NCBI RefSeq assembly: GCF_000471905.2
Contig: NW_006494943.1
Coordinates: forward strand, 5,898,471-5,962,470
DNA length: 64,000 nt
Source: Amborella trichopoda
Taxonomy: Eukaryota > Streptophyta > Magnoliopsida > Amborellales > Amborellaceae
Direction: 5' to 3'
In this document: positions 31,430 through 42,765 of the stretch, one piece after another
Position numbering within the stretch: the stretch's first letter is position 1
How the letters are laid out: every line of letters starts with the position of its first letter
The notes under the pieces: generated by a model
What the model saw: only the letters and a program-made list of their open reading frames with translations
Database searches by the model: none
Told to the model about the DNA's origin: nothing
Translations under genes and position numbers: made by a program

Positions 31430-32690
31430 ATAATCACTGGTAGAGATGGAGTGCCTCACTACTTGCACATTTTCCTAAACAAAGTTGGATTTGATTCATA
31501 TCAAATTAATTTAGAAGTAATGGATGTTATTTTAAATAATTTTAAAAAAAATAAAATAAACTTTTAAAAGCCTATGGACATTCTATTTCATCATATTTGA
31601 TTTTAAAATAAGCTAAAACTGAATTTTCAGCTATTTGAATATCCAGGGAGAAAAATAAAATATTTATGATTTTGTAAAAATAAAATTATTTTAAAATTTA
31701 ATTTAGATTATGGGGGCTCAAGATTTAATGGTGCCCACCACACTAGGCATGCTTATGTAGAGCGTGGGGCCACTTGTGTCATTCATAAGTATGGTGCCCC
31801 ACTCTTTCCTAATCCTTGTATTGAGTGGGTTGTGCATGAAGCAACCTACTTATTTTGAAAATCAAAATGGAATGTTATATGAAAAAAGGATGGTTATTTT
31901 CAAAACAAGAAGGTCAAGAGATTGATTGAAAGTAAATAAGATATGTGTAGTATGTTTATCTGCAAAAAATATTTAATGGGATTACGTTAAGGAAGTTGAG
32001 GGATAAGGTTCTAGCACCTTCCATTAGATCATGATGGTTGATCTATAGAGTGTATGGCTAAGATTATTCACCCCACTAGTCACCTTTGATCAATGATCTA
32101 AATGGAATCTCACAATGATGGTAAAACCCTAACCATAGCCTCACTTCTATAAAATGTCGCAATGGGGTCATCTCACCACAACCCTAAGCTTTGAGCTCTC
32201 TCTCTCCCCCTCATAAGTGGCATGCCACCCTCTCTCTACCTCAACTCTTTTCTCTCTCTATCTCTCTTTCTCTCTCATAGTACCCAAAGAAGCAAAAGAA
32301 GGGGCACACCCATAGGGTTTGAAGCATCAAAAGGGGCATACCCACATGGTGTGAGAAGAATAGAGACCCCATCTTGTGTGCATGCTCTCTAGTACTAAGT
32401 AAGAGTTTGGCATTACTTCCCATTTTTTTAGATTCACAAAAGACCTAGATCATGTACGCCATCGACGAAGGAGACCCAATGTAGCATGTGCAAAGTCCAT
32501 TAGAGGTAATCTTTTGGTGCATCGTCTTGTTTTATGTTTTATTGTGCTTTTTTGTTCCCAATCTCATTTGATGTAATTGTGATATAATGAAGAGTTTTGA
32601 AAGTGGCAGCAAGTGAGAAACCATATTTTTTTTTTTTTTTGACTTTTAATTGCAATATTTGGACATATGTAAGTGTTCTAGCTAGTATCG
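31430..32690 (+). mobile_element. Diverged LTR-like segment related to the LARD LTR
   Basis: The right part (32,580-32,670) reads 'gcaagtgagaaccatattt...' and '...atttggaca'. This matches the reverse complement of the LARD LTR near its inner end (42,835-42,915), where 'aacaagtgagaaccgtattt' and 'aattggaca' occur in the same order. The middle (31,490-31,850) shares the AT-rich block and 'gtggggccac' motif in a similar order. It is therefore read as an old LTR copy in the orientation opposite to 37,765-44,748. Its left end is not defined. Confidence 0.45.
32627..32640. repeat. Poly(T) run
   Basis: A T14-16 run inside the LTR-like segment above. It aligns with a T/A-rich part of the LARD LTR and is not convincingly the tail of the neighbouring LINE. 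Confidence 0.6.
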
Positions 32691-32746
32691 CTAAAGAAAA
32701 CTTTTACACAACATAGACCGTGCTATTTCATATCGTCCTCTTTCAA

Positions 32747-35700
32747 CTAATCGATTGTCAGGGTTCTACAGTGACCTAACAACCACAAAAAGGCTCTCAT
32801 TCTGTGCGGAGCTTCACACTTCCAGTATCTATGAATCGACATATTGTCCTTTATAAATGTATCTTTGAAGATAGCATTGCAAAGGTTTGACTGAGAATCT
32901 GCCACTAGGTTCCAACATCCAAATAAGACTGTCTTCTTTGCAAGGGCAAAAAAAGAAGGCATACAAAGTTGTGGTTAAAGCAAGGAACTATTGCTCCACA
33001 ATAACATCAACCCGTCTGATATCCAACCTGAGATCCCAGTACACTTGATTAGCTTCTCCATTAATCATCGAGACAATGGTCAAGTTTTTCTGCTTGGATC
33101 TCCTATAGAGCTCTAGAAATCTGAATTTGAGTGCATAATCACCAATCTACTTACTATGTCAAAAGCTCGTTTTTCAACCATTCCCAACCAAAATTCTGGA
33201 GTAAGCCAAAAAGAATGGTTTTACCGAATTAATCTCTCTCTAAACAAAAGATGTAGCTAGATTATTATGATTATTTCTAGCGATAAAGCCAGTAGGATCT
33301 CGGCCATATTTCCAAAAAATAACCCTTTCCCACAAGTTCTCCATTTCCCTTGACAACTTCCAACACCACTTAGTTAGAAGTGACTCATTAACTGCCTTTG
33401 ATTTTCGAATGCCCAGGCCTCCCTCCTTTTTAAAAAGGCAAATAACTCTGGGTGGAATTTCTTTTTATGCTAGCTGCCACCCCACAAGAAGTTTCTCATC
33501 AATCTCTTAAGCTCCTGATGACTTCATATGGGGCTTTGAATAAAGAAGTAATAAATTGGAAAGTTGGCTAATGTAACATTAATAAGCGTAATGCGACCTC
33601 CCAATGATAGATACCTTGCTTTTCATCCATCAAGCTTATGTTGGAACCTTTGTATGATAGGGTCCCACATGGAGTGAGGGAGACGACATTGGCTTAAAGG
33701 CAAGCCGAGATACTTAATGGGGAGTGTTTGTGTGCCACACTTAAGCCATTCTGCTCAACCATGTGTCTCCTCTTTTGCACAAATTATACTTACCAACTTT
33801 GTTTTATGCATATTAATTCAATTCATAACATTTCATAAAGAGCCAAACATTTTGAATGTTGTCAATTGAGGCTTCAACAAGAAGAAGGGCTTCATATTGT
33901 AAATGTGAGATAGTTGGACCACCTGCTTGATCATACCACTCTCCTTTACCCCTATGAGCATCACACTAAAAGATTCTACGACTAAAGTGAAAAAAAAGGT
34001 AAAGAGGGCCACTCCGATGTATTCATTTGGTTGCATTAAAGCATCCACAAGCACTACCATTTATAATCATTCAGACGTGGAACATAGGCAAACACCCATA
34101 GTCCACATTCTCCATCTCTCACCAAAACTCATAACTTCCGTAAGCTTATCAAGCTGGTCCCACTCCACCCTATCATACGCATTCTCAAAATCAAGTTTAA
34201 GGAGGACCCCTTTTCGACCAAAATTAGTCGTGGTGTGAATAAACTCCTGAGCCAACAGAACCACGTCCATGATTTGTTGATCATTGATAAAAGTCAATTG
34301 CGGCCCCTCTACAACTTCTCCCAGGACCTTCCTAAGTCTATCAACCAATATCTTTGCCAAGACCTTGTAAGGAGCAGACATGAGATTAATGAGCCTAATA
34401 TCTTGTAAAAACTCAATGGTATCTTTATTGGGTATCAAGGAGATAAAGGCCGAAATAAGGGCTTTGAGAATTACCCCATCATGATAGAATTGTTAGTTCC
34501 AACTGAAGAAATTGTCTTTGACTACATCCTAGAAGTCTTGGAAGAATGGCCTCAGGGCTTTCTCTCGAGAAGATCAAAAATAGCTTTCTCAAGCTCCTCC
34601 ACTATGAATTATGCTTCCAGAGCCATAGCTAAGTTCGGTGATAAAAACTTGCAAGTTAAACTAAATTCGATGTTCAGAGGTGAAAGCTTTATGAAAGTGT
34701 CAAACAATGATCTCTTCCATACCCCTTCTATCCTCCTGAGACACCCCTTCAATTACCAAACCACCAAGGCTATTGTTTCTTCACCAAGAATTGGCAATCA
34801 CATGAAAATATTTAGTGTTATTTTCTCCATCTTTGATTCACTTCGATATGGGATTGTTCATTGCTCAAATCCCCATGTGTTTGTTCTATTCTATTAAAGA
34901 TCTTAATATTTTAGAATTTTTGCAATCTTCTGGGCCAGATCACCAAACTTACTTTTCCCCCAATCTTTAAGTCTTTGTTTCAACAATTGCAATTTACTAC
35001 TAATTATGAAACCTAGCATTCCAGAAAAATGTGAATTATTCCAAACACTCTGATCTTCTCTCAAAGAATGTTCCTCCCACCACATGAGTTCAAATCAAAA
35101 TGGTGGCGCACTGTAAAATTCCTCATTTGTATCAAGTAACAGAGGAATATGATTTGAACCTAAGCATGGAAGTGCGTTAACCAAGGTTTTGGGGAACTTA
35201 TCCTCCCATAAGTGTGAAGCTAGGAATCAATCCAATTTAGACATTTGAGGGTGAGAAACAAAGCTATTTGACGAAGTATATGTAGCACCCACCACATTGA
35301 AATCCATGAAGCCATTAAAAGTAATAAAATTATCAAACATCACCATGACGGGTGTAATTCTATCTACCTTTATAGATTCATGTGGTTCCCTTGTTTGATT
35401 AAAATACCCTGCTCCACAACACGGGGTCGAATGAGTTTTAAGAATATTGGTTAGATTATTAAAAAAAGCTCATTTTTCAAAGAAAGCATTAGGCCCAAAC
35501 ACATTCAATAAGCACCAATAAAAAGAACCGGATCCATTAAACATAACACATATACATCTAAAACAAATATTCAATATAGACCTAAGGCACACCGATGGGT
35601 CCTAGACAGTCAAAAGGCCTCCTGAGAGGATAACAGAAGGACAAAAGCATAAATCAACTAGGCCACAACCCCAAAAATATTTAAAACGATGCAGATTCAT

Positions 35701-35821
35701 GGAAGTAAGCTTTGTTTCAATAAAAGAAGGATTTGAGATTTGTACGACCTAACCAATATGCGAAGAATCCTCCTTTTCTTATGCCTCTCAGGCCCCTTAG
35801 ATTCCACGAGAGCAACTTCAT
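32747..35821 (-). pseudogene. LINE ORF2: endonuclease / reverse transcriptase
   Basis: ORF2 starts at 35,821 with MKLLSWNLRGLRGIRKGG, the apurinic-endonuclease start of plant LINEs. It goes out of frame within about 35 residues. RT blocks lie at 34,438-34,067: PNKDTIEFLQDIRLINLMSA, LLKLDFENAYDRVEWD. The active-site block (33,920-33,835) reads HLQYEALLLVEAS where YADD is expected, so the catalytic Asp pair is gone through a small deletion. Downstream are KEGGLGIRKSKAVNESLLTK (~33,420) and the zf-RVT part HRYWKCEAPHRMRAFLWLL (~32,840). The enzyme would nick target DNA and reverse-transcribe the LINE RNA. This copy cannot. Confidence 0.85.
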
Positions 35822-35999
35822 TTGGGGTAGAAGTTGTCTCTAGTGATCCCAGCTGGGCCTGTAGCAAGTAGGTCGAACGACAGCTCTACCACTAACTCCT
35901 TTCCCTCCCTCTACATTATGGATTGAGCTTTTCTCAAATTCAGGTTGGGATTTGCCCGAACCTCTCCCTAAACGATAGCCACTTCCACAATCCTCACCT

Positions 36000-37764
36000 C
36001 TCCAGAGAAAGAAACATGCATAGCCCGAAGCATCTCCTCCGCTTTGGCTCTAACTTCGGCCCTTTTCTGCAATTTGTTGGACCATCTAGCCAATCTTAGT
36101 TATAACTCCTCTTAAGAATCAGAGGACTCATCAATAAGAATCGATGGGGCATAGGGGATGTTGCAACAAGCAAACCTTTCACCCGGTGCTCTTTAGTGGC
36201 CATCATCGATGAAGTCTTCAGCGTAATGCGGCCTCAAGTACACCCACTCTCACATTGTGATGGAGTCATCTTGAGAGTCACATTCGGAAGGGTAGAGAGA
36301 GAAGTTGGATCCCTCAAAAGAACCTTTTGTTAAGCCTCATTAATAATGGTGACCCTTTGTGCTGTCATTAAAGCAAGATCTTGACTTTTAACCCAAGAAA
36401 AAGACTTTAAGCAAATAGGACATGGTAAGACTAGAGAGAATGAACCAAATAAGCATAAAAGGTCCTCCCATCTGATCCCTATATAAGGAAACCCCAATAG
36501 TCGACGCTTCCAAAATCTCAAGGATTACACCCCAAGGAAAAGAGCCTATAGGGAAAGGGGGACTTACCTTTTCAATGTATGAGCCCCTACATTGTACAAG
36601 GGACACCGCCTTTGGGTCACTATCACTCCTTGGAGATGGAGCCTCATCTTTCATCATCGTTGAATCCCCCCTGACCTGGATTAAAAGTGTAGGTTTGGAG
36701 GTCGCCGCCTTCTCAGAAGAGACCTGATGGTACGTGTCAGGTGTGGGAGATGGTGTCATCTCCCTCAATCATCTGAACAGTTCACCTTTCTCGAAGGCAG
36801 AACTAGGGAACAAAGCGGTGCCATGCATGTACCCCACCGGTCTGCCAAAAGAGTTAGGAATCATTGAAGCAACATATCTTTTTAAATTTGAATTCATGAT
36901 ACTAACCTTTCCACTAGACTATAATGCATAATTAGAACCAGTAGGCTTCCTCCTCCATATCTGCTTCACCTTAGACATTTTTGGTAACTGGTCTTTGTAT
37001 GGAGGACTACGTTTCCTCTTTTTTGGAAACTAAGTTTGATTTCTGGTCTGCATATTGAGATCATGGTTGAGGAAATGTTGGTTGCTTTCCTTCGCATGCA
37101 AGGATGTTACCAATGGATGATGAGGAGCTTGAGGAAGGATTGATGCAAGTCGACAGGTTCCCCTCTTAAGATATAGAAACGGAGAAATAATCCCCTAGAA
37201 CTTTTAGGATTAAGCAACTATGGATTTTCTTACCCAGAATTTGTTGGACCTTGATTCTCAAAAGCTTCAAGGATGTGCCAGCTAAGGTGGACCAGTCAAT
37301 CTCCACCAGTCTCTCACATTGCTGAGCCACACAGCTAAAAACCTCCTTTATCCAGGCATGTATAAGAATTCCTTCAATCCAAAGCCAAGTCGTATGGAGA
37401 CATATAAGGGAGCGATTATGCTTGACAGACCACCATCTCATAAACATAAGAACACGTTTGAATCTCCAGAATCTCTGTTTGAAGACTCTCTCGCTCTTCT
37501 GTTGCTCTGTCATCAAGCTCGATAATAGCAACCCCTATAGTAGTTTGAGAAATCTAAGGAGGAGTTACCATCTTGTTCATTTGTGTATGGGTTTAGACAA
37601 AATACCATGCTTCTTCCTCCTGTTCAGGGAATAAGCATTATCTCCCTAATGCTTGTTCTCCACCTTAATATCGAAACAAACCTCATGCCAGCTTTTGCTA
37701 CCTCCTCCATTATTGTGATGCACAAACTCTCCTAGGTCTATGTCCTTGTCCTTTTGGTAACCTT
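36000..37764 (-). pseudogene. LINE ORF1 with DUF4283
   Basis: From 37,764 downward: GYQKDKDIDLGEFVHHNNGG and KSWHEVCFDIKVENKH, then a stop. From 37,531 come FKQRFWRFKRVLMFMRWWSV, TTWLWIEGILIHAWIKEVF and CERLVEIDWSTLA, the DUF4283 domain of plant LINE ORF1 proteins, which bind RNA. A less conserved Pro/Ser-rich part follows (36,768-36,330). Frames shift several times. The N-terminus lies beyond the LARD-like LTR or is lost. Confidence 0.8.
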
Positions 37765-39234
37765 GGAAAGTTGGACTATGTGATAAAATGCGGTATATAT
37801 GTAAATTTTAAATTTTCTTTTCTTATACCGGCAAGATCAATTACAATGTCCAATTAAAAACAAAATCACTTTCTTGAAATAAATAAATAATGGTTCTCAC
37901 TTGCTACCACTTAAATACAACTCATTTATTCAATAAATAAAAGCTTGACATATTGCTTTATGGGAATAGAAGAGTACGACAAAGAAATAAAATAAAGTAA
38001 AAAACGTTGTCGGAGATTACCTCAACAGGGATTAGTATACCCCACATCGAGTCTCCTCTTTTCAATGGTACTCGGGATCAATGATAGATTTTGATTCTAT
38101 TAAGTATGACAAAAACCTCCAAAAGCATGTGGATCTTATCTAAAACTAAAATGCTAAGGCCTCAATGCCTTAGCCGACCTTAAACCCCCTTGGTTTAACT
38201 TTAGAGATATGAGAGAAAGCGAGAGAGATAAATCCTTTAGGTGGGGCGTGCCTTCTTCTTCTACCTTTCTATGAGAGAGAATGTTAAAGAGAGAGAGAGA
38301 ACCTTACTTGCTTGGGGCACGCCCCCGACCCCCCCATAGCTCACAATGGGCGCCCACATATTTTTAGTGAAAAAATATTCTAATGATTTAAGAAATAAGC
38401 TTTTATTTCTCTTTGATTATTTAAAACATTGAAAATTGATTTTCTTTTATATTATAAATCCAAATGATAAAATTAAAATATCAAGAGAATCACAAAAATT
38501 CAAATAATCATTCTAAAAATCATATAACATAAAAATAATTAAAATAAAGTGATTTTGATGGGAATCATATCTGTATACATCAAGAAGTCATAAATATACT
38601 GGAGCACTTTACTTGCAACTGTGGACTACGATTTATACTAGCTTTCTGAAACTGACCCAACGGTTCCCATGACCCACAATCCACTGCAGGGGCTCATGAT
38701 TGGGCCATCAAAGTCAGTCAATAAGCTAGGGGATTTAATCTTAATCTATGGGATACAGGTTCTCCCCTAGAGACAAATGCATACTATCAGACCATAATGC
38801 AACCACGGCTCCATGAAGCATAGGGGTAATCTCTCGCCCATGTACACGTGTCATCCTCAATAATGGATTGTTATCTTTATACGGCTATCTATGTAAATAC
38901 CGTATGATGGTACATGCCTGATGCTTCGACCCAGTCTTTAGAGGCCAACCATCTCACGCAAGAGCCACATAATCCTCCGGCTCACTCATCCGAGCAACAC
39001 CGACATCATCAAGGGATGACCTACTCAACCCTCATCGGTTTTACTTTATGCTCAGGTACCTTGGGTTTTCCAACTTAATTAGCCTGGAACGTCGAACCAA
39101 GTTTGAGTATCGACAAATAGCATTTGCCTAGTATGGTTCACAAGAGGACCACACCCCACTAAGTTTATATCTCACTATATAAAATACTTATCCAAACTTT
39201 CATAAAGGCCTTTAATGGCCACATAAACCCAACA
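37765..39234 (-). repeat. 3' LTR of the LARD-like element (1470 bp)
   Basis: Roughly 85% alike to the 5' LTR over the parts compared by eye. It lacks about 0.5 kb relative to it: sequence jumps from 'cacgcccccgaccccccc' (~38,330) to 'atagctcacaatggg' (~38,337). Confidence 0.9.
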
Positions 39235-39244
39235 TCTCCCACTT
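39235..39244 (-). other. Polypurine tract of the LARD-like element
   Basis: On the minus strand AAGTGGGAGA lies directly before TGTTGGG of the 3' LTR. Its position and composition are as expected. Confidence 0.7.
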
Positions 39245-42200
39245 GGCCTTTGAAGGCTTTACAATAGTTCTTCCTCACATGCTCATCTCCCCAATTATAA
39301 TCTCACTCTCAAGCATTTTTCACATATTCTCTTTTAATATATTAATCATGGCTTGCATCATCATTCATTTCACAAAGGATTTATGGAGGCAGCGCCTCTT
39401 TCTCTTTGTTGCTCAGATCTCATCTCGAACGTGGTCGTAGTCCATCTTTCATGTCACATCATGATCATGGAAATGCTGTCACAGAAGATCATCACATATC
39501 ATCATCGCATGTAATCGTATTTTTAAGGGCTCAAAGGAGTTCTTCAATCAAGCTGCTCCCTTTTGTAGCCATACAACCAACGCCACACATCTGGATTTCA
39601 TAGGTGAACAACATTATAGTATGTTGTTCCAGCTGGCCTGTTAAAGACAAGCAGGTACTCCCACTGGAATATTGAGTTTATCTAGATCTTTCATGATAGA
39701 GTACATGTATATTTGAACATCCAAGCAGCTAAAAAATAATCATGGGACTGTAGCAGCTCTCACTCAATTATAGCACATATAACATATACATTCTTAGTAT
39801 TCTTAGGCGTATGTCATGAGGTAGTATAACAAGTTCCAAAATATTTCAATGCATGCTGGTTTCACACTATGCAAAACCTTTATGAACCACAAATGTTCAA
39901 CCACACTAGTTTTCTTGATATAAACTCATACAAACCAAGTTATTTAATCCACACAGCATGTGTTAAGGAGGCCTACGAAGATGGTTTTCCTATGACATTC
40001 TTTATGGTTCATGGTCTTAGGTAATCGAGGATTCTAAAAAACTCAAAAAACAAGTCACGTAATTGGTATTATGAAACAAGAGTTAAGTCATATGGGTATT
40101 TAAAATCAATGCATAAATAAATGATACTTTCTCAATGTACGTAAAACTATTGATTTACGTATTTTACGTAAAATTATTGATTTATGTATTTTACGTACTC
40201 TTGACTTGGTATATTTTTATAAACAATAGTTCGAAAATACCATATTGATTTAAAATAATTTTTCTTAAATACTTAGTGGACCTTGCAAGACTATGGGGTT
40301 TTCTCAAAACCATATCCATAGACTTAGGTTTTCCATAAATGATCCAATTTAATTTTAAAATACATATATAGTCTTCATTGAATCATTTTACTGCATTCAC
40401 CTTTAATTACTTACCAAGTCATATTTATAGCCACAAAAACAAATTATAAAATTTATCTTATAATTTTATCCAAAATAAAGCATGACTAAAGAATGGCTAT
40501 CAAAACCTGACAAAACACTTCTTTTTTGACAAATATGGAGACTTTATCATGTGATCATCATCACATGCAATACATCATATTGCTGGATATTATTGGGAGG
40601 ATGGTCACTGAGACAGGATTCCATCGGAACACTCCATTCGTCCTTATATATTTGAATGAGCCACACCCATCTCTCGTGTTTCATACTTAGGCTTATAATC
40701 CTTGATCAAACCACATCTCCATGTGTATCACTACTGAAGTAGTTCATACAAACACAATGAGGTACTAAAACAAATGGTATTAAAAAGACTAGCTCTTCCA
40801 AACTTGTTAGCACTTATTTTCTAATATTTATATACTCCATTCATATTCATAAACAAATAGCCAAAATATAATAAAAAAATAAAAAACATAAATAAAAAAG
40901 TTATTGAATCATCTTTCCCTATATGACCTTATCATGTAATATAGAAGAATAGATTTCATACATCAAAACTATGTAGTGTGGCACGTGGGCTTTCTTGATT
41001 CGTTGTTTTTGCTTGTTGACAAATTTTTGTGATATTTGAAGAGTACACAACTGATGAAGAAGCACTTGATCATTATCTTTTACATGTTGATGAAGCATCC
41101 ACCTCTTTGGCCTTTGGATTCTCCTTTACATATATAAAAAAATACTCTTCTTTATGTCATCACACCAAAAACCACAATCTTGATATTCCCATGGATCGCA
41201 AGGCTTTTATACTGCTACTAGGGCTCTCTACACATCGCTTTATTGGGAACAAAAACCAAGATGTTTTTACCGCCTTTGTGTTTCTTCTTCTTTCTGCAAT
41301 TCCCATATTGAGCACTCTTCACATAGAATGTTATATCGCGCTAACTTTGTATTACCTATCTCTGAAGTTTTACTGTTATAAATTATATTCATGACACACT
41401 ATAAAACTTTTGAATAAGCCCTAAAAAGGCTTCCATTACTAGGAATACAAATATGTGTCAAAACATGCCACATCTTTTAATTTACCGCAAATAAAAAATG
41501 AGCATCCTATGATAAAAATATGATATCTCTCAACTCATAAATAGTTTATCTCTAAAACTCTTTGAGTATTGAAATAGGCTCAAAGATATAAAACAATGCT
41601 CAATCTCATCCCTAAGTTATACCATTTAGTGACTTTATCAATAAGTGATATGCACATCACAATATAATTTTCACAACATGAAATCAAGTTGCACACTTCT
41701 CAATAAAATAATTATTTCTTTCAATCCTCAAAGAATTTATTCTTGAAATATTTTACGTTGAAAACTAGACTCAAAACCAAAACATAACATCATAGTATGA
41801 ATCTCAAATAATACTTTTCTTTAGAGAAATAAATAAGTGACATTCACGTCACAAAATATATCATACTGTAGAATTCCAAGATGAACACTATCTAGTAAAT
41901 TTATATTTTGTCTCTACCCACAATGAGTTTCATTTTCAAACCCTTTTTGTTTGAAAGTAGACACAAACCTCATATCACTATGTTAGTAGGTTTGACAAAT
42001 ATAAATATTCACATCTCATTGAAACACATCAAACTACAGAAATTCATAATGACCTCTCTCTAATCAAAATTTGTTTATTTCTTATTTCCCACAGATATGT
42101 CTCTCTCAAATAATTTTTATTAAAACTAGACTTAAAGGTCAGTCTAGAAACTTAGTTTAGGCCTTGAAACATTATGTTAAGAATATAAATAAAATCATGT

Positions 42201-42753
42201 TTTCCAAGTCATTGAAAATTTTTATTGTAGAAAGCAACATTTGCGCTCCCTTCAATAAAATGACCATATCATTCAAACCATAATGGTTTTCTTCATGAAA
42301 TTATTTTTATTTGAAAATAAATTCAATTTGATGAGTTACACTCAAATTTTATAAAAAAAAAAATCATTTGTTTGGTAGAAAATTTTATGGAACTCATTAA
42401 ACAGTACCTGGATTTTGCTCGGTAAGAACTGACATCTCTTAATGATGAGTCCATAACCCCCAATTCCCCCAAAATTTCCTACTGAAATTTTGTATGTAGA
42501 TCCCACTCTAAAAAAACTCATCATATCACTGAATTATGTAATAGATAAATATATCATTATCTTCTTCATATCACTGCTCCAAAACAGCACAAAATACCCC
42601 ATTCTACAGAGTGTCATTTATGTGTTTGAACATGCTAATAATTCTTCTAGAGGTGTAACACTTCGCCACAAAAGTCATTAGCTTTCTTATATCTTATTCC
42701 CAACTCACAAAAAATAGTGAAATAAAATAGATAGGGCAGCAAGTAGATCTACC
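39245..42753 (-). other. Interior of the LARD-like element, non-coding
   Basis: AT-rich, with stops in all frames on the minus (sense) strand. The longest open frame is a 121-codon one on the opposite strand (41,029-41,394). It has a hydrophobic C-terminus but no family resemblance that I recognise. I see no gag, protease, RT or integrase motif. Confidence 0.7.
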
Positions 42754-42765
42754 TCTAATACCAAT
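42754..42765 (-). other. Primer-binding site of the LARD-like element
   Basis: The reverse complement reads TGGTATTAGAGG, one or two bases inside the 5' LTR end. It matches the TGGTATCAGAGC site for initiator tRNA-Met at 10 of 12 positions. Confidence 0.75.

Larger units (their letters stand above)
32700..37764 (-). mobile_element. Plant LINE (L1-type), minus strand, 5' cut by an LTR element
   Basis: Order on the minus strand: ORF1 with DUF4283 (37,764-36,000), then ORF2 with endonuclease start, reverse transcriptase, C-terminal 'GLGIRKSKA' region and zf-RVT domain (35,821-32,747). ORF1 coding similarity runs up to the LARD-like LTR at 37,765, so the 5' end is interrupted there. The 3' end stops near 32,700 without a clear poly(A) tail. 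All frames carry stops. Confidence 0.8.

Noticed and set aside
32627..32640. Poly(T) as the poly(A) tail of the minus-strand LINE
   Set aside because: The surrounding sequence matches the LARD-type LTR in order, and the LINE similarity starts only after ~32,700.
34481..34897. 138-codon plus-strand ORF in the LINE
   Set aside because: Antisense to LINE ORF2; no independent protein features.
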